Assembly (NCBI RefSeq): GCF_001435845.1
Contig: NZ_CM003596.1
Span: 62,001-126,000 of the forward strand
Source: Psychrobacter sp. P11G3
Lineage (GTDB): Bacteria; Pseudomonadota; Gammaproteobacteria; Pseudomonadales; Moraxellaceae
DNA length: 64,000 nt
Reading direction: 5' to 3'
The position numbers and the translations under genes were made by a program. The notes under the pieces were generated by a model. The model searched no databases and was not told the origin of the DNA. It saw nothing but the letters and a program-made list of their open reading frames with translations. This document shows, in pieces, positions 49,844 through 59,679 of the stretch (its first letter is position 1; the number at the start of each line of letters is the position of its first letter).

Positions 49844-51010
49844 ATGCGTTATTCGTTATTAGCAGTGGCCGTCAGTTGTACATTAATGCTTACGGCGTGT
49901 AATAAGTCAACAGATACGGCGGAGCCAACTGCTGATACTAGCAGTAGCGCTGTGACAACAGCTGAAACAACCTCTCAGACAGCATCTTCTGCTACGTCAG
50001 ATTTTAAATCTGCTGAAAATATCGCTATGAATATTACAGGTGCAGGTGCATCATTCCCGCAGCCTATCTATGCGAAATGGTCATATGACTACAATGCTGC
50101 TACCGGCGGCCAAGTCAACTATCAGTCGATTGGCTCATCTGGTGGTATCAAACAAATCCAGTCAAAAACAGTAGATTTTGGTGCTTCTGATGCACCGATG
50201 ACGCCTGAAGAGTTAGATGAAGCAGGTTTGATTCAGTTCCCAACAGTTATCGGTGGTGTTGTACCAATCGTCAACATTGATGGCGTTGAGCCTGGTGCAT
50301 TAAAGCTAGACGGCACAACGTTGGCTGATATCTATTTGGGTAAAATCAGTAACTGGAATGACCCTGCGATTAAGGCGATGAACCCAGATTTGACCTTGCC
50401 AGATGCCCCAATCACAACGGTATTCCGCTCAGATGGTTCAGGTACGACGTTTAACTTTACTGATTATCTTGCCAAGGTTTCACCAGACTGGAAAGACACT
50501 GTTGGCGTTGATAAAACTGTCAAGTGGCCGACCTCTGCGACTGGTGCAGGCGGTAAAGGTAACGAAGGCGTCTCAAGCTACGTAAACCGCATGAAAAACT
50601 CGATCGGTTATGTTGAGTATGCTTACGCTAAGCAAAATAAGATGTCACATACTGCGCTGAAAAACGCAGCTGGTAACATCGTACAGCCATCTGCTGAGAC
50701 GTTTGCTGCGGCAGGTGATATCGATTGGTCACAACAAGAAGGCTTTTATAAAGTCATCACCAACTCTGAAACTGACCAAGCATGGCCTATCGCTGCTGCG
50801 ACCTTTATCTTGGTACATAAGCAACCAGAAAACCCTCAGCAAGTCGCTGGCGTGTTGAATTTCTTTGACTGGGCTTATACCCAAGGTGATGACAGCGCCA
50901 TGGAACTAGACTACGTACCATTCTCTGACACGGCAGTGGCCTTGTTCAAAGAGAAGTGGAACGAAGTGAAAGGTAGCGATGGTCAGCCTGTCTACAAGCC
51001 AGCTCAGTAA
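49844..51010 (+). CDS. pstS: Phosphate ABC transporter periplasmic binding protein PstS
   Basis: 388 residues from the ATG at 49844, chosen because CAGGAGTCC lies just before it. It begins with a lipoprotein signal (MRYSLLAVAVSCTLMLTACNKS, lipobox L-T-A-C) and a Thr/Ser-rich linker, then the PstS domain: TGAGASFPQPIYAKWSYDY, IGSSGGIKQIQSKTVDFGASDAPM, VFRSDGSGTTFNFTDYLAK and GKGNEGVSSYVNRMKNSIGYVEYAYA. It captures phosphate and delivers it to PstCAB. It is the first gene of the pst operon behind a Pho box. Confidence 0.94.
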   Translation: MRYSLLAVAVSCTLMLTACNKSTDTAEPTADTSSSAVTTAETTSQTASSATSDFKSAENIAMNITGAGASFPQPIYAKWSYDYNAATGGQVNYQSIGSSGGIKQIQSKTVDFGASDAPMTPEELDEAGLIQFPTVIGGVVPIVNIDGVEPGALKLDGTTLADIYLGKISNWNDPAIKAMNPDLTLPDAPITTVFRSDGSGTTFNFTDYLAKVSPDWKDTVGVDKTVKWPTSATGAGGKGNEGVSSYVNRMKNSIGYVEYAYAKQNKMSHTALKNAAGNIVQPSAETFAAAGDIDWSQQEGFYKVITNSETDQAWPIAAATFILVHKQPENPQQVAGVLNFFDWAYTQGDDSAMELDYVPFSDTAVALFKEKWNEVKGSDGQPVYKPAQ

Positions 51011-51050
51011 TTTGTTTCTGCTAAATGCTATTTAGCAACCGACAAGTCAT

Positions 51051-51092
51051 CCTCTCGAATAGCTATTCTCCGGTAGTTGTTTGAGGGGTTTT
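51051..51092 (+). terminator. Attenuator-like terminator between pstS and pstC
   Basis: A 9-bp stem CCTCTCGAA / TTTGAGGGG (two G-T pairs) with an inner AGCTA/TAGTT stem and a short T4 run. The weak T-run suggests partial termination, which would give more pstS than pstCAB. Confidence 0.55.
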
Positions 51093-51162
51093 AACACAGC
51101 AAATTTGATGAATACATCTCGATAGATATAGTTACTCATACCATTTAAGTTTGCTGTGTTAA
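51091..51162. repeat. 13-bp perfect inverted repeat in the pstS-pstC gap
   Basis: TTAACACAGCAAA (51091-51103) and its exact reverse complement TTTGCTGTGTTAA (51150-51162) are 46 bases apart. The RNA would fold into a large stem-loop directly after the attenuator and 57 bases before pstC. Confidence 0.8.
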
Positions 51163-51219
51163 GACCTGATATACATTTTTTTAATATTTCGATTCATCCC
51201 ATTCAATGCTGAGACACTT

Positions 51220-52170
51220 ATGACAGACTTAAGGTCCCAACTGGCTAAACAAAAACGTTACGACGCTTTATTTGTTAACTCTACCAAAGCGTTTGCCATA
51301 CTCGTCCTCCTATCTTTAGGGGGCATTTTGGTGTCTCTAATTGTTGGAGCATGGCCGAGTATTCAAGAGTTTGGTTTGGGATTTTATACCAGCAATAACT
51401 GGGATACAGTTGCCAATGAATACGGTGCATTAGCGCCTATTTACGGCACCTTAGTCACGTCATTTATCGCTATTATTATCGCGGTTCCAGTCAGTTTCGG
51501 TATTGCGATATTTTTAACCGAGATGTGCCCTAAGTTCCTCAAAAAACCACTTGGTATCGCCATTGAGTTGTTGGCTGGTATCCCATCTATCATTTATGGC
51601 ATGTGGGGATTGTTCGTATTTGCGCCGTTCTTTGGTGATCATATTCAGCCATGGTTTATTGAGCACGTCGGCCCTTTGCCTATTATCGGTAAGCTGTTTG
51701 CAGGTGCACCTATGGGACTGGGTATGTTTACCGCCTCCCTAGTACTTGCCATTATGATCATACCGTTCATCGCTGCCACCATGCGTGATGTTTTCTCTGT
51801 TGTACCCGATTTGCTGAAAGAGTCAGCATATGGCATGGGCGCGACGACTTGGGAAGTCATGTTCAAGATTATCCTGCCTTATACCAAAGCTGGTGTCGTT
51901 GGTGGCGTAATTTTGGGTCTTGGTCGTGCATTGGGTGAGACGATGGCAGTTACCTTCTTGATTGGTAATGCGTTTAATATCAGTCCAAGCCTATTTACTT
52001 CTGGTGTGACGATTACCTCGGCCTTGGCCAATGAGTTTGCTGAAGCGTCTAGTGAGCTACATCTTGCGTCTCTACTACATCTAGGCTTAATCTTATTTGT
52101 CATCACCTTCATTGTGCTGTCTTTAGCAAAACTGATGCTCATGCGCATGGATCACAAAGCAGGTAACTGA
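51220..52170 (+). CDS. pstC: Phosphate ABC transporter permease PstC
   Basis: 316 residues with about six helices. It shows [34 protein letters not shown] and the EAA loop [51 protein letters not shown], which contacts the PstB ATPase. With PstA it forms the inner-membrane phosphate channel. 209 bases after pstS, with attenuator and inverted repeat in between. Confidence 0.94.
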   Translation: MTDLRSQLAKQKRYDALFVNSTKAFAILVLLSLGGILVSLIVGAWPSIQEFGLGFYTSNNWDTVANEYGALAPIYGTLVTSFIAIIIAVPVSFGIAIFLTEMCPKFLKKPLGIAIELLAGIPSIIYGMWGLFVFAPFFGDHIQPWFIEHVGPLPIIGKLFAGAPMGLGMFTASLVLAIMIIPFIAATMRDVFSVVPDLLKESAYGMGATTWEVMFKIILPYTKAGVVGGVILGLGRALGETMAVTFLIGNAFNISPSLFTSGVTITSALANEFAEASSELHLASLLHLGLILFVITFIVLSLAKLMLMRMDHKAGN

Positions 52171-52234
52171 TAAGTCTGTTACTGATTTATTGAACCTTGA
52201 TAGACATCGATAAAAGATATGGGAAATAAATATT

Positions 52235-53140
52235 ATGCCTGCTAACAATACGATCAATGCACCACTACCTACTAAGCCAAACGGCGTTACTCGCTACAAT
52301 CAAAGCCTTTATAACAAGCGTCGTTTGACCAACAAGTTAGGTCTAGGCTTTGCCATGTCAGCGATGATTTTTGGCTTGTTTTGGTTGTCATGGATTTTGG
52401 TGACTTTGTTTGTTGAAGGCTTCCAAGGTATGGTGCAGTTGCCAATCTTTACCGCTGATACGCCGCCACCAATGAGTGCAGGCGGTTTGCGCAATGCTAT
52501 CGTTGGTTCGGTCATGTTAGCGTTTTCAGGCTTGTTTATCGGTGCACCTATTGGTCTTATGACAGGTATTTATTTATCTGAGTTTTCTAAAGGCAGTATG
52601 CTGGGCAAGGTCACTCGCTTTTTAAATGATATTCTATTGTCAGCGCCATCGATTGTCATCGGTCTATTTATCTATGCACTGATGGTAAAAGGTCAAAGTT
52701 TCTCTGGTTGGGCAGGTGCGTTGGCATTGGCATTGATTGTTATTCCAGTGGTCGTGCGTACGACAGAAAACATGCTGAACTTGGTACCTAATAGTCTACG
52801 CGAAGCAGCCTATGCGCTAGGTACTCCTAAATGGAAGCTGGTCACTCAGGTCACTGTGAAAGCTGCGCGAGCGGGACTGACCACAGGTGTGTTATTGGCT
52901 TTTGCTCGAATCACTGGTGAGACAGCACCGTTACTATTTACAGCACTTAACAATCAATACTTCAGTACAGATATGGGTCAGCCTATTGCTAACTTACCCA
53001 ATACCATTTACCAGTTTGCGATGAGTCCTTACGACAACTGGCATACATTGGCTTGGGCGGCAGCACTACTTATCACCGCATCTGTCCTAGTATTAAATAT
53101 TTTGGCAAGATTTATCGGTGGTAGAGGTCAGCCCAAATAA
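52235..53140 (+). CDS. pstA: Phosphate ABC transporter permease PstA
   Basis: 301 residues. It shows GIYLSEFSKGSMLGKVTRFLNDILLSAPSIVIGLFIY and the EAA loop LVPNSLREAAYALGTPKWKLVTQVTVKAARAGLTTGVLLAFARITGETAPLLFTAL. Second half of the permease. It starts 64 bases after pstC, in the same operon. Confidence 0.94.
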   Translation: MPANNTINAPLPTKPNGVTRYNQSLYNKRRLTNKLGLGFAMSAMIFGLFWLSWILVTLFVEGFQGMVQLPIFTADTPPPMSAGGLRNAIVGSVMLAFSGLFIGAPIGLMTGIYLSEFSKGSMLGKVTRFLNDILLSAPSIVIGLFIYALMVKGQSFSGWAGALALALIVIPVVVRTTENMLNLVPNSLREAAYALGTPKWKLVTQVTVKAARAGLTTGVLLAFARITGETAPLLFTALNNQYFSTDMGQPIANLPNTIYQFAMSPYDNWHTLAWAAALLITASVLVLNILARFIGGRGQPK

Positions 53141-53216
53141 GGGCTGAGAGCAGACCGTAGTACGCTAAGCATTTACTTAAACTTATATGAAATTAATTGA
53201 GCTAGGTTGAAATATT

Positions 53217-54137
53217 ATGAATGATGTCCTAAGCAACGTCCGTACAAACACGACTGCTGACAACTTTAATACGGCAACAGGCAGCCTATTAAATAGACCC
53301 ATGTCTACTAGCGCCCAAGCTCAGCAACCAAACACTGCTGATTTTAATAAGCAAACGATTCAAGATATTCCTAAAAACATGCCTGCTGCAAAAATGGAAG
53401 TTCGAGATCTAAACTTCTATTACGATGACTTTCAGGCATTAAAAAACATCAATATCGATATCGCGGATAAAAAAGTGACCGCTTTTATTGGTCCTTCAGG
53501 TTGTGGCAAGTCTACGCTACTGCGTACCTTTAACCGCATGTACGATCTATATCCAGGTATGCGTGCAGAGGGCAATATCAATCTAGATGGCAAAAACATC
53601 TTGGGTAAAGACATCGATGTGAACTTATTGCGTGCACAAGTTGGTATGGTCTTTCAGAAGCCAACGCCGTTCCCGATGTCAATCTATGACAATGTCGCCT
53701 TTGGCGTACGACTATATGAAAAATTAAGCAAAGACGAGCTAGATCATCGCGTCGAGTGGGCACTGAAAAAATCAGCGCTATGGCCAGAAGTAAAAGACAA
53801 GCTAAAAGCATCAGGACTGTCGTTATCAGGTGGCCAGCAGCAGCGTCTATGTATCGCACGTAGTGTAGCGACCAAGCCTGAAGTACTGTTGCTTGATGAG
53901 CCGACGTCAGCACTGGATCCTATCTCGACGGGTGCTATCGAAGATTTGATCGAAGATCTGAAAAACGACTATACCATCGCTATCGTCACTCACAATATGC
54001 AGCAAGCAGCACGCGTATCTGACTACACGGTCTATATGTATTTGGGCGACATGATTGAGATGGGTGAGACCGATCAAATATTCACCAAGCCTACCCAAGC
54101 CGCGACAGAAGACTATATTACAGGTCGTTATGGCTAA
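53217..54137 (+). CDS. pstB: Phosphate ABC transporter ATPase PstB
   Basis: 306 residues. Complete ATPase: Walker [26 protein letters not shown] loop [21 protein letters not shown], signature [16 protein letters not shown], Walker [19 protein letters not shown] loop [17 protein letters not shown] ~55-residue Asn/Thr/Gln-rich N-terminal extension precedes the domain; the internal Met at residue 29 is an alternative start. Powers phosphate uptake and takes part in PhoR signalling with PhoU. Confidence 0.95.
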   Translation: MNDVLSNVRTNTTADNFNTATGSLLNRPMSTSAQAQQPNTADFNKQTIQDIPKNMPAAKMEVRDLNFYYDDFQALKNINIDIADKKVTAFIGPSGCGKSTLLRTFNRMYDLYPGMRAEGNINLDGKNILGKDIDVNLLRAQVGMVFQKPTPFPMSIYDNVAFGVRLYEKLSKDELDHRVEWALKKSALWPEVKDKLKASGLSLSGGQQQRLCIARSVATKPEVLLLDEPTSALDPISTGAIEDLIEDLKNDYTIAIVTHNMQQAARVSDYTVYMYLGDMIEMGETDQIFTKPTQAATEDYITGRYG

Positions 54138-54256
54138 CATTGATTGAGATTGAAATCGGTACAAGCAGACAAAGCTGATTAGCATGTCATAAGCCGACTT
54201 TCTAACTTCATAGGCACATTGCGCTATTAAAATATAGATTCTAGGGAATACCTCTC

Positions 54257-55039
54257 ATGCAAAGTGATAAGCATATCTCCAAAAGTTTTGACCAAGATCT
54301 TGATGAAGCTATCCGTTTATTTTTATACATGGGTGATAGCGCGGCTAACCAAGTGGCCAAAGCTATTCATGCTCTTATCGATAAAGATGAAACACTGGCG
54401 CAAGAAGTCATCGATATGGACTTCGATATCAATCGAATGGAAGTCGAACTCGACGAGCACATTTTGTTATTGGTCGCCAAGCGCCAGCCAGCAGCCAGTG
54501 ATTTGCGCTTAGTCATGTCAATCAGTAAAGGTGTGGTCGATTTGGAACGTATCGGCGATGAAGCGGTAAAAATTGCGCGAATGGCCAGTAAAATTGCGGC
54601 AGAAGGCAAATCAGCATACGGCTACGCTGAAGTTCAGCATCTGAGCAATCAAGTTCGTCTGATGCTAAACAACTCGCTAGAAGCTTTTAGTCAATCGAAT
54701 GCGGAGCAAGCGTTTGAAGTGATGCGTAATGATAGCGCGGTCAATACCGAATATCAGTCAGCCATTCGTGCCTTGATGACCTATATTATGGAAGACTCAC
54801 GCCATGTATCAAAAGTCATCAATATTATGTGGATATTACGATCGCTTGAGCGTATCGGTGACCATGCACAAAATGTCGCAGAGTTAGTGATTAACTATAT
54901 CAGTGGGCAAGACGTACGTCATTCAGACTATGCCATGGTCGAAAAAGCGGTGCAAGAAGCCAATGATCGCTTAGCTGCTCGTCAAGTTAGTACATTGTCA
55001 GCCAATGAGCTTGAAACGTCAGATAGTGATGAAGGCTGA
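54257..55039 (+). CDS. phoU: Phosphate signalling/transport accessory protein PhoU
   Basis: 260 residues of two three-helix bundle repeats. Each repeat has the PhoU metal-binding signature: LRLVMSISKGVVDLERIGDEAVKIARMA and ILRSLERIGDHAQNVAELVINYISG. PhoU restrains PhoR kinase when phosphate is ample. The last gene of the pst operon; a strong terminator follows. Confidence 0.94.
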   Translation: MQSDKHISKSFDQDLDEAIRLFLYMGDSAANQVAKAIHALIDKDETLAQEVIDMDFDINRMEVELDEHILLLVAKRQPAASDLRLVMSISKGVVDLERIGDEAVKIARMASKIAAEGKSAYGYAEVQHLSNQVRLMLNNSLEAFSQSNAEQAFEVMRNDSAVNTEYQSAIRALMTYIMEDSRHVSKVINIMWILRSLERIGDHAQNVAELVINYISGQDVRHSDYAMVEKAVQEANDRLAARQVSTLSANELETSDSDEG

Positions 55040-55070
55040 TAAGAAAGACATTGATTTTCATCTTATAATA

Positions 55071-55100
55071 AAAAACGCGCTATAGTAAGCGCGTTTTTTT
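55071..55100. terminator. Shared terminator of the pst operon and yggX
   Basis: AAAAACGCGCT / AGCGCGTTTTT stem with a 6-base loop and T-runs on both strands. Confidence 0.9.
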
Positions 55101-55138
55101 ATAACTACTAAATGTACCTAGTAGAAGGTAAGTAAATT

Positions 55139-55429
55139 CTAACTTTCTGGTGTCCAACCTTGTGCACGCTCATAGTCTTCGTTGTCTAAGAACTTATCAC
55201 GCTGCTCTGTTAAAAACTTTTTAGCAGCAGGATCCATCATGCTCAGATGGTTTTCATTGATAAGCATCGTTTGATGCTCAAGCCATTCTTTCCACGCCTT
55301 TTCCGATACGGTCTCTTGCAGCTCTTGACCTTTTTTATTAGGGAAGGGTGGATGCGGCATCTTTGGCAAATCTTGCTTATATTTACGACAAAACACAGTA
55401 TTTGCTTGAGGGTTAAAAGTCTCAGTCAT
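55139..55429 (-). CDS. yggX: Probable Fe(2+)-trafficking / oxidative damage protection protein YggX
   Basis: 96 residues from the ATG at 55429, which has AAGGA seven bases upstream; an in-frame ATG 18 bases earlier would remove that site. Family landmarks: [67 protein letters not shown] and a C-terminal [11 protein letters not shown]. It is a small cytosolic protein that limits oxidation of Fe-S clusters. Confidence 0.93.
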   Translation of the reverse strand: MTETFNPQANTVFCRKYKQDLPKMPHPPFPNKKGQELQETVSEKAWKEWLEHQTMLINENHLSMMDPAAKKFLTEQRDKFLDNEDYERAQGWTPES

Positions 55430-55746
55430 AAGGCATTCCTTATTCATTATATTAAGTGGTTAAATCAAATATCATATGAGTCTATGATAACGGTCTTGGT
55501 AGATTTAGCAAAGGGTACTAATGTATATCGTCAAGCCTCTATCTATTTGTTATAAAGTCTTTGGTAGTTGGTGTATGATAAATACTGTCTACGTTTAACC
55601 TTTTTATTGAAATTTCCAAAGCTATTGATATTTTGATAATGACATTGGCCAAACCAGTAGAGGTCATAAGACAAATAAAAACACCCGCATAAGTAGCGGG
55701 TGTTAAGTTTAGATTGGCAAGTTGGCTATTGTTTGTAATTTAATGA
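55430..55746. other. Intergenic region yggX-argH
   Basis: 317 bp with the argH terminator at its right end and the yggX promoter region at its left. No other signal or ORF supported. Confidence 0.5.
55674..55703 (-). terminator. argH terminator
   Basis: ACACCCGC / GCGGGTGT stem (8 bp) with a 7-base loop; on the minus strand it is followed by TTTTATTTG. Confidence 0.85.
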
Positions 55747-57252
55747 TTAGGCAAAGGCTTTTAAGCGAGAACGGCCATTGACCACCGCTTGCTTGACTTG
55801 GTTTGGCGCAGTGCCACCTAAATGGTCACGAGCTGCTAATGAGCCTTCTAGCGTTAGATAGTCGAAGACGTCTTCACCGATGGCATCGCTAAATTGCTGC
55901 AGCTGTGCCAATGACAAATCACTTAGATCAACACCTTCTTTGATGCCTAAAGCAACAGCGTTACCAACCACTTCATGAGCGTCACGGAATGCTACGCCTT
56001 GACGTACTAGGTAATCTGCCAAGTCAGTCGCAGTCGCATAGCCTTTCATCGTAGCGGCACGCATGGCATCGACGTTTGGTGTGATGTTTGGTAGCATATC
56101 AGCAAACGCAAGCAGCGAACCTGTCAACGTATCAACGCAATCAAATAAAGGCTCTTTGTCTTCTTGATTGTCTTTATTGTAGGCGAGCGGCTGGCTCTTC
56201 ATTAGGCTAAGTAAAGTCATCAACTGACCAAAGACGCGTGCCGCTTTACCGCGTACCAACTCAGGTACGTCAGGATTTTTCTTTTGCGGCATGATCGATG
56301 AGCCAGTACAGAAGCGATCTGGTATCTGCACAAAATTAAATTGTGCTGACATCCAAAGAATAATTTCTTCGCTCATACGCGACATATGCATCATCAGGAT
56401 AGAAGCCGCTGAAGTAAACTCAATCGCAAAATCACGGTCCGAAACAGCATCGAGTGAATTTTGACAAATACCTTCAAAACCTAGCAATTCAGCAGTGATG
56501 GTACGATCGATTGGGAAAGTCGTACCAGCAAGCGCTGCGCTACCAAGTGGCATCTGATTGATACGGCGACGTGCATCGACAAGACGCTCAGTATCACGAT
56601 ATAACATCTCAAACCATGCCATTACATGATGGCCGAAGCTAACAGGCTGTGCCGTTTGCAAGTGAGTAAAGCCTGGCATGATAGTGTCAGTATGTTGCTC
56701 GGCCAAATCAAGCAAACCACTCTGCAAACGTACTAATAACTCAATGATATTATCAGTCTCTTCGCGCAACCATAGGCGAATGTCTGTGGCTACCTGATCG
56801 TTACGGCTACGACCAGTATGTAGTTTTTTACCAACGGCACCTATAATGTCAGTCAAACGTGACTCGACGTTCATATGCACGTCTTCAAGGGCGATCGACC
56901 AGTTAAACTCACCTGCTTCAATCTCGCGCAATACTTGCTGAAGGCCATCAATAATAGTGGCGACTTCATCAGCAGTTAAAATATCACATTCTTTCAGCAT
57001 CGTTGCATGCGCAATTGAGCCTTGAATATCGTGACGAGCAAAGCGTTGGTCAAAGCCTACAGAAGCAGTAAAGGCGGCAACGAAGCTATCTGTCGCTTCA
57101 CTAAAGCGCCCGCCCCACATTTGTTGGCCTTGGCTACTAGCAGGCGCAGTCTGCGTTGTGGTACTTGTTATAGAAGCATCTGTGCTAAAATCAGAGTCAG
57201 ATGAACTTTTACTTGATTCAGGATTACTAGGTTTTGAAGAATTGGCGTTCAT
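55747..57252 (-). CDS. argH: Argininosuccinate lyase
   Basis: 501 residues from the ATG at 57252 ([14 protein letters not shown]). A TTG 45 bases upstream is a less likely start. It catalyses the last step of arginine synthesis. After a ~45-residue Ser/Thr-rich leader come [39 protein letters not shown], the [16 protein letters not shown] segment, [16 protein letters not shown] and the fumarase/aspartase signature [20 protein letters not shown]. Divergent to algZ, as in pseudomonads. Confidence 0.95.
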   Translation of the reverse strand: MNANSSKPSNPESSKSSSDSDFSTDASITSTTTQTAPASSQGQQMWGGRFSEATDSFVAAFTASVGFDQRFARHDIQGSIAHATMLKECDILTADEVATIIDGLQQVLREIEAGEFNWSIALEDVHMNVESRLTDIIGAVGKKLHTGRSRNDQVATDIRLWLREETDNIIELLVRLQSGLLDLAEQHTDTIMPGFTHLQTAQPVSFGHHVMAWFEMLYRDTERLVDARRRINQMPLGSAALAGTTFPIDRTITAELLGFEGICQNSLDAVSDRDFAIEFTSAASILMMHMSRMSEEIILWMSAQFNFVQIPDRFCTGSSIMPQKKNPDVPELVRGKAARVFGQLMTLLSLMKSQPLAYNKDNQEDKEPLFDCVDTLTGSLLAFADMLPNITPNVDAMRAATMKGYATATDLADYLVRQGVAFRDAHEVVGNAVALGIKEGVDLSDLSLAQLQQFSDAIGEDVFDYLTLEGSLAARDHLGGTAPNQVKQAVVNGRSRLKAFA

Positions 57253-58385
57253 ATCGGTACAAGACAAGTCAAGAGAATAAGAACTCGAGTATAGCAAATG
57301 ATGAGGTTGCCTTACTAGCTACACGCTTAGAGTTTTTTATTCCTAAACTCATGGAAATCATGAGGCCTTGGCAGTGGCTGACATATATCTTTTTTTGGTC
57401 ACTGTTTTTGACGGTGATTGAGCGCCATGGTCTATCAGGCTGGTCTGATTTTATTATCAAGTTTTTTTCTCGCGTGATACAAAATGCACTGACAGTTATT
57501 CCCGCACTATATTTGGTCGATTATTTGCGTCCTGTCTTCAAAAACGCGAGCATTCCTAGTGTGAGTTTGCGTATTGTCATGCTCATGATGTTTTCTGCCA
57601 CGGTCTCTATGGTGTTGGTGGTTTTGGTTATGATCAATCTAGGGTGGATGGAGTATAACCGTCAAGCTTTTGTCATTAATTTGCTTTTCAACACAGTGCT
57701 TACCGGTGGTTTTACTGCTGTGTTCTTATTGTATTTTTTGCGTAGCTATCGTGAGCTTAATGCGCTTAAGTTGTCCTTTGAATATAAATTGACCGCTCAA
57801 AATGATCTAATAAAAGCCCGTACGGCTCCGCACTTTTTCTTTAATACTATCAATACACTTGTATCACTGATTGAATCAAACCCGCCAAAAGCCGCTATCT
57901 TATTACAGCACGTCTCTGCATTGTTCCGTGCTAGTTTTAGTGGTACACGCGAGATTAGCTTTGAAGAAGAGGTTGACCTTTGTGAACATTATTTGGCAAT
58001 CGAATCTAGTCGTTTAGCAGACAAGCTCGAAGTCAATTGGAAGTTACCTGATGAAGATATCATGTACGACATGGTTATCACTGCGCTAACGCTACAAAGC
58101 GTGCTAGAGAAAATACTCCTCAATGTGGTAGAGATGACCACGGAAACTATCTGTATTAATATCGAAGTCACGTGGGAACAACACCGAGTCAAAATTATGA
58201 TTGATGTTGCACTTCCCAAAAAGACATTGATCATCAACCACGACTTGCGCCAACATATGAACTTCTATATTCAAGCTGATCGTTTGCGCGCCCATTTTGG
58301 ACAAAGTGCGGACATTCAAAGCTCCGTAGCCAGTACTCAAATTATCACTATCATCGACTATCCTTTACAAGACGTGGGTTTATAA
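57234..58385 (+). CDS. algZ: LytS/AlgZ (FimS)-type sensor histidine kinase
   Basis: 383 residues if the TTG at 57234 is used; the first ATG in frame is at 57351 (MEIMRPWQW). The start is uncertain because the TTG overlaps the argH start region. Four to six helices (about 45-170) precede the His_kinase box [18 protein letters not shown] with phospho-acceptor His near 200, and the [10 protein letters not shown]...LEEEVDL-like [22 protein letters not shown] region. The ATP-binding N box and glycine loops are not recognisable ([15 protein letters not shown]). Paired with algR downstream. In Pseudomonas this pair controls type IV pili and alginate. Confidence 0.82.
   Translation: MKNWRSYRYKTSQENKNSSIANDEVALLATRLEFFIPKLMEIMRPWQWLTYIFFWSLFLTVIERHGLSGWSDFIIKFFSRVIQNALTVIPALYLVDYLRPVFKNASIPSVSLRIVMLMMFSATVSMVLVVLVMINLGWMEYNRQAFVINLLFNTVLTGGFTAVFLLYFLRSYRELNALKLSFEYKLTAQNDLIKARTAPHFFFNTINTLVSLIESNPPKAAILLQHVSALFRASFSGTREISFEEEVDLCEHYLAIESSRLADKLEVNWKLPDEDIMYDMVITALTLQSVLEKILLNVVEMTTETICINIEVTWEQHRVKIMIDVALPKKTLIINHDLRQHMNFYIQADRLRAHFGQSADIQSSVASTQIITIIDYPLQDVGL
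57288..57296 (-). promoter_or_regulatory. Extended -10 element for argH, inside the 5' end of algZ
   Basis: On the minus strand TGCTATACT fits TGn-TATAAT with one mismatch, about 35 bases before the argH ATG. If used, argH transcription would begin within the algZ reading frame. Confidence 0.35.
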
Positions 58386-58713
58386 CCTGCTGTTATTTAT
58401 TAATTTCCTCTCTTTTTTCAACGCTTAAAAACCTATGTGGCATACTTATTGCATTACCATGTATAGGTATCATATTTCGTGTTTGATAAATGATGATTAC
58501 GAATCAGTAATATCATAGCTAATGTGAAACACAATTACATCATATAAAACCTACCTATAGCAGGAGTATATTGTTCGCTATAAAAATTGGTAGTTTTTGT
58601 CAAAATTTCATTAAATAATTTAGACTTTAGATTCTAAGTAATTGATAATGAGTGCTAATATAGCTGTAATGCTATTGAAAAAATATTAAGTATGTACTTG
58701 GATGGGAGTTTGC
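58386..58713. other. Intergenic region algZ-algR
   Basis: 328 bp, very AT-rich, so algR probably has its own promoter. No ORF, terminator with T-run, or consensus promoter pair that I can support. Confidence 0.45.
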
Positions 58714-59451
58714 ATGCGTATCGTAGTTTGTGATGATGAGCCCTTAGCGCGTGAGCGCTTGGTGAGAATTGTACAAGAATCAGGTCATGAAGTAGTTGCT
58801 CAGGCCACAACAGGTGCACAAGCCATCGTCGCTGTAAAAACCCAGCAGCCAGATATTATATTATTAGATATCCGAATGCCTGAAATGGATGGCGTGCGCT
58901 GTGCTCAAGAGCTTGCCACACTTGAGCATCCACCAGCGATTATATTTGTGACGGCATACGACCATTATGCAATCGCAGCGTTAAAAGCCAATGCAATTGG
59001 CTATTTGTTGAAACCTGCAAACAAAGATGAGCTACTAGAGGCATTAAACAAAGCAAAGAATCTAAATGCTGCTCAATTAAATGAAATTCGCAAGCTTGAA
59101 GACCCGACAGCACGTCCGATACGTGAACATATCGCTGCTCGTACGCATCGCGGTGTTGAACTGATTAAGCTAAAAGATATCTACTATTTTGCAGCAGATC
59201 AAAAATACGTCAAAGTGCGTCACAAAGACGGCATGGTATTGATTGATGAAACGCTAAAAGAGTTAGAGCAAGAGTTTGATGATCGTCTGTTCCGAGTACA
59301 TCGCAATGCCATCATCAACCTTAGTTATTTGGACTTTTTAGAAACTTTGGATGCAGGCCAGTATCAGATACGTTTTAAAGGTATTGATGAGACGCTAGCG
59401 GTCAGTCGTCGTCACTTACCTGCCTTACGTGATAAAATCCAAAGCATGTAA
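58714..59451 (+). CDS. algR: LytTR-family response regulator AlgR
   Basis: 245 residues from the ATG at 58714, which is preceded by GGGAG; four upstream codons are probably not translated. The receiver domain MRIVVCDDEPLARERLVRIV has the acidic pocket, phospho-acceptor Asp52 in IILLDIRMPEMDG and Lys in GYLLKPANKDEL. A LytTR DNA-binding domain follows (VELIKLKDIYYFAADQKYVKVRHKDG, LFRVHRNAIINLSYLDFLE, LAVSRRHLPALRDKI). In Pseudomonas AlgR activates fimU-pilE minor pilins and alginate. Its place between algZ and hemC is the conserved order. Confidence 0.9.
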   Translation: MRIVVCDDEPLARERLVRIVQESGHEVVAQATTGAQAIVAVKTQQPDIILLDIRMPEMDGVRCAQELATLEHPPAIIFVTAYDHYAIAALKANAIGYLLKPANKDELLEALNKAKNLNAAQLNEIRKLEDPTARPIREHIAARTHRGVELIKLKDIYYFAADQKYVKVRHKDGMVLIDETLKELEQEFDDRLFRVHRNAIINLSYLDFLETLDAGQYQIRFKGIDETLAVSRRHLPALRDKIQSM

Positions 59452-59491
59452 TAGGCTGTCCTGATAGCGACCAATCATTCCATATCATCAA

Positions 59492-59525
59492 ACCCTTATT
59501 TATGCTTAAATAGGGGTATTTTTTT
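59492..59525 (+). terminator. algR terminator
   Basis: 11-bp stem ACCCTTATTTA / TAAATAGGGGT (one G-T pair), 4-base loop TGCT, followed by ATTTTTTT. Confidence 0.88.
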
Positions 59526-59679
59526 GCGTCAGCATCTACTATTAATCATTTGAGTCGCCTATGCTTTGGCAAATCTGCCCTATCGAGTAATATCGATATT
59601 ATTTAGTATAAATATGAATAGTACTGACATAGGGACTATAGCCACTATAGTATTAGTATCGAACTTATTGAGGCCCTTT

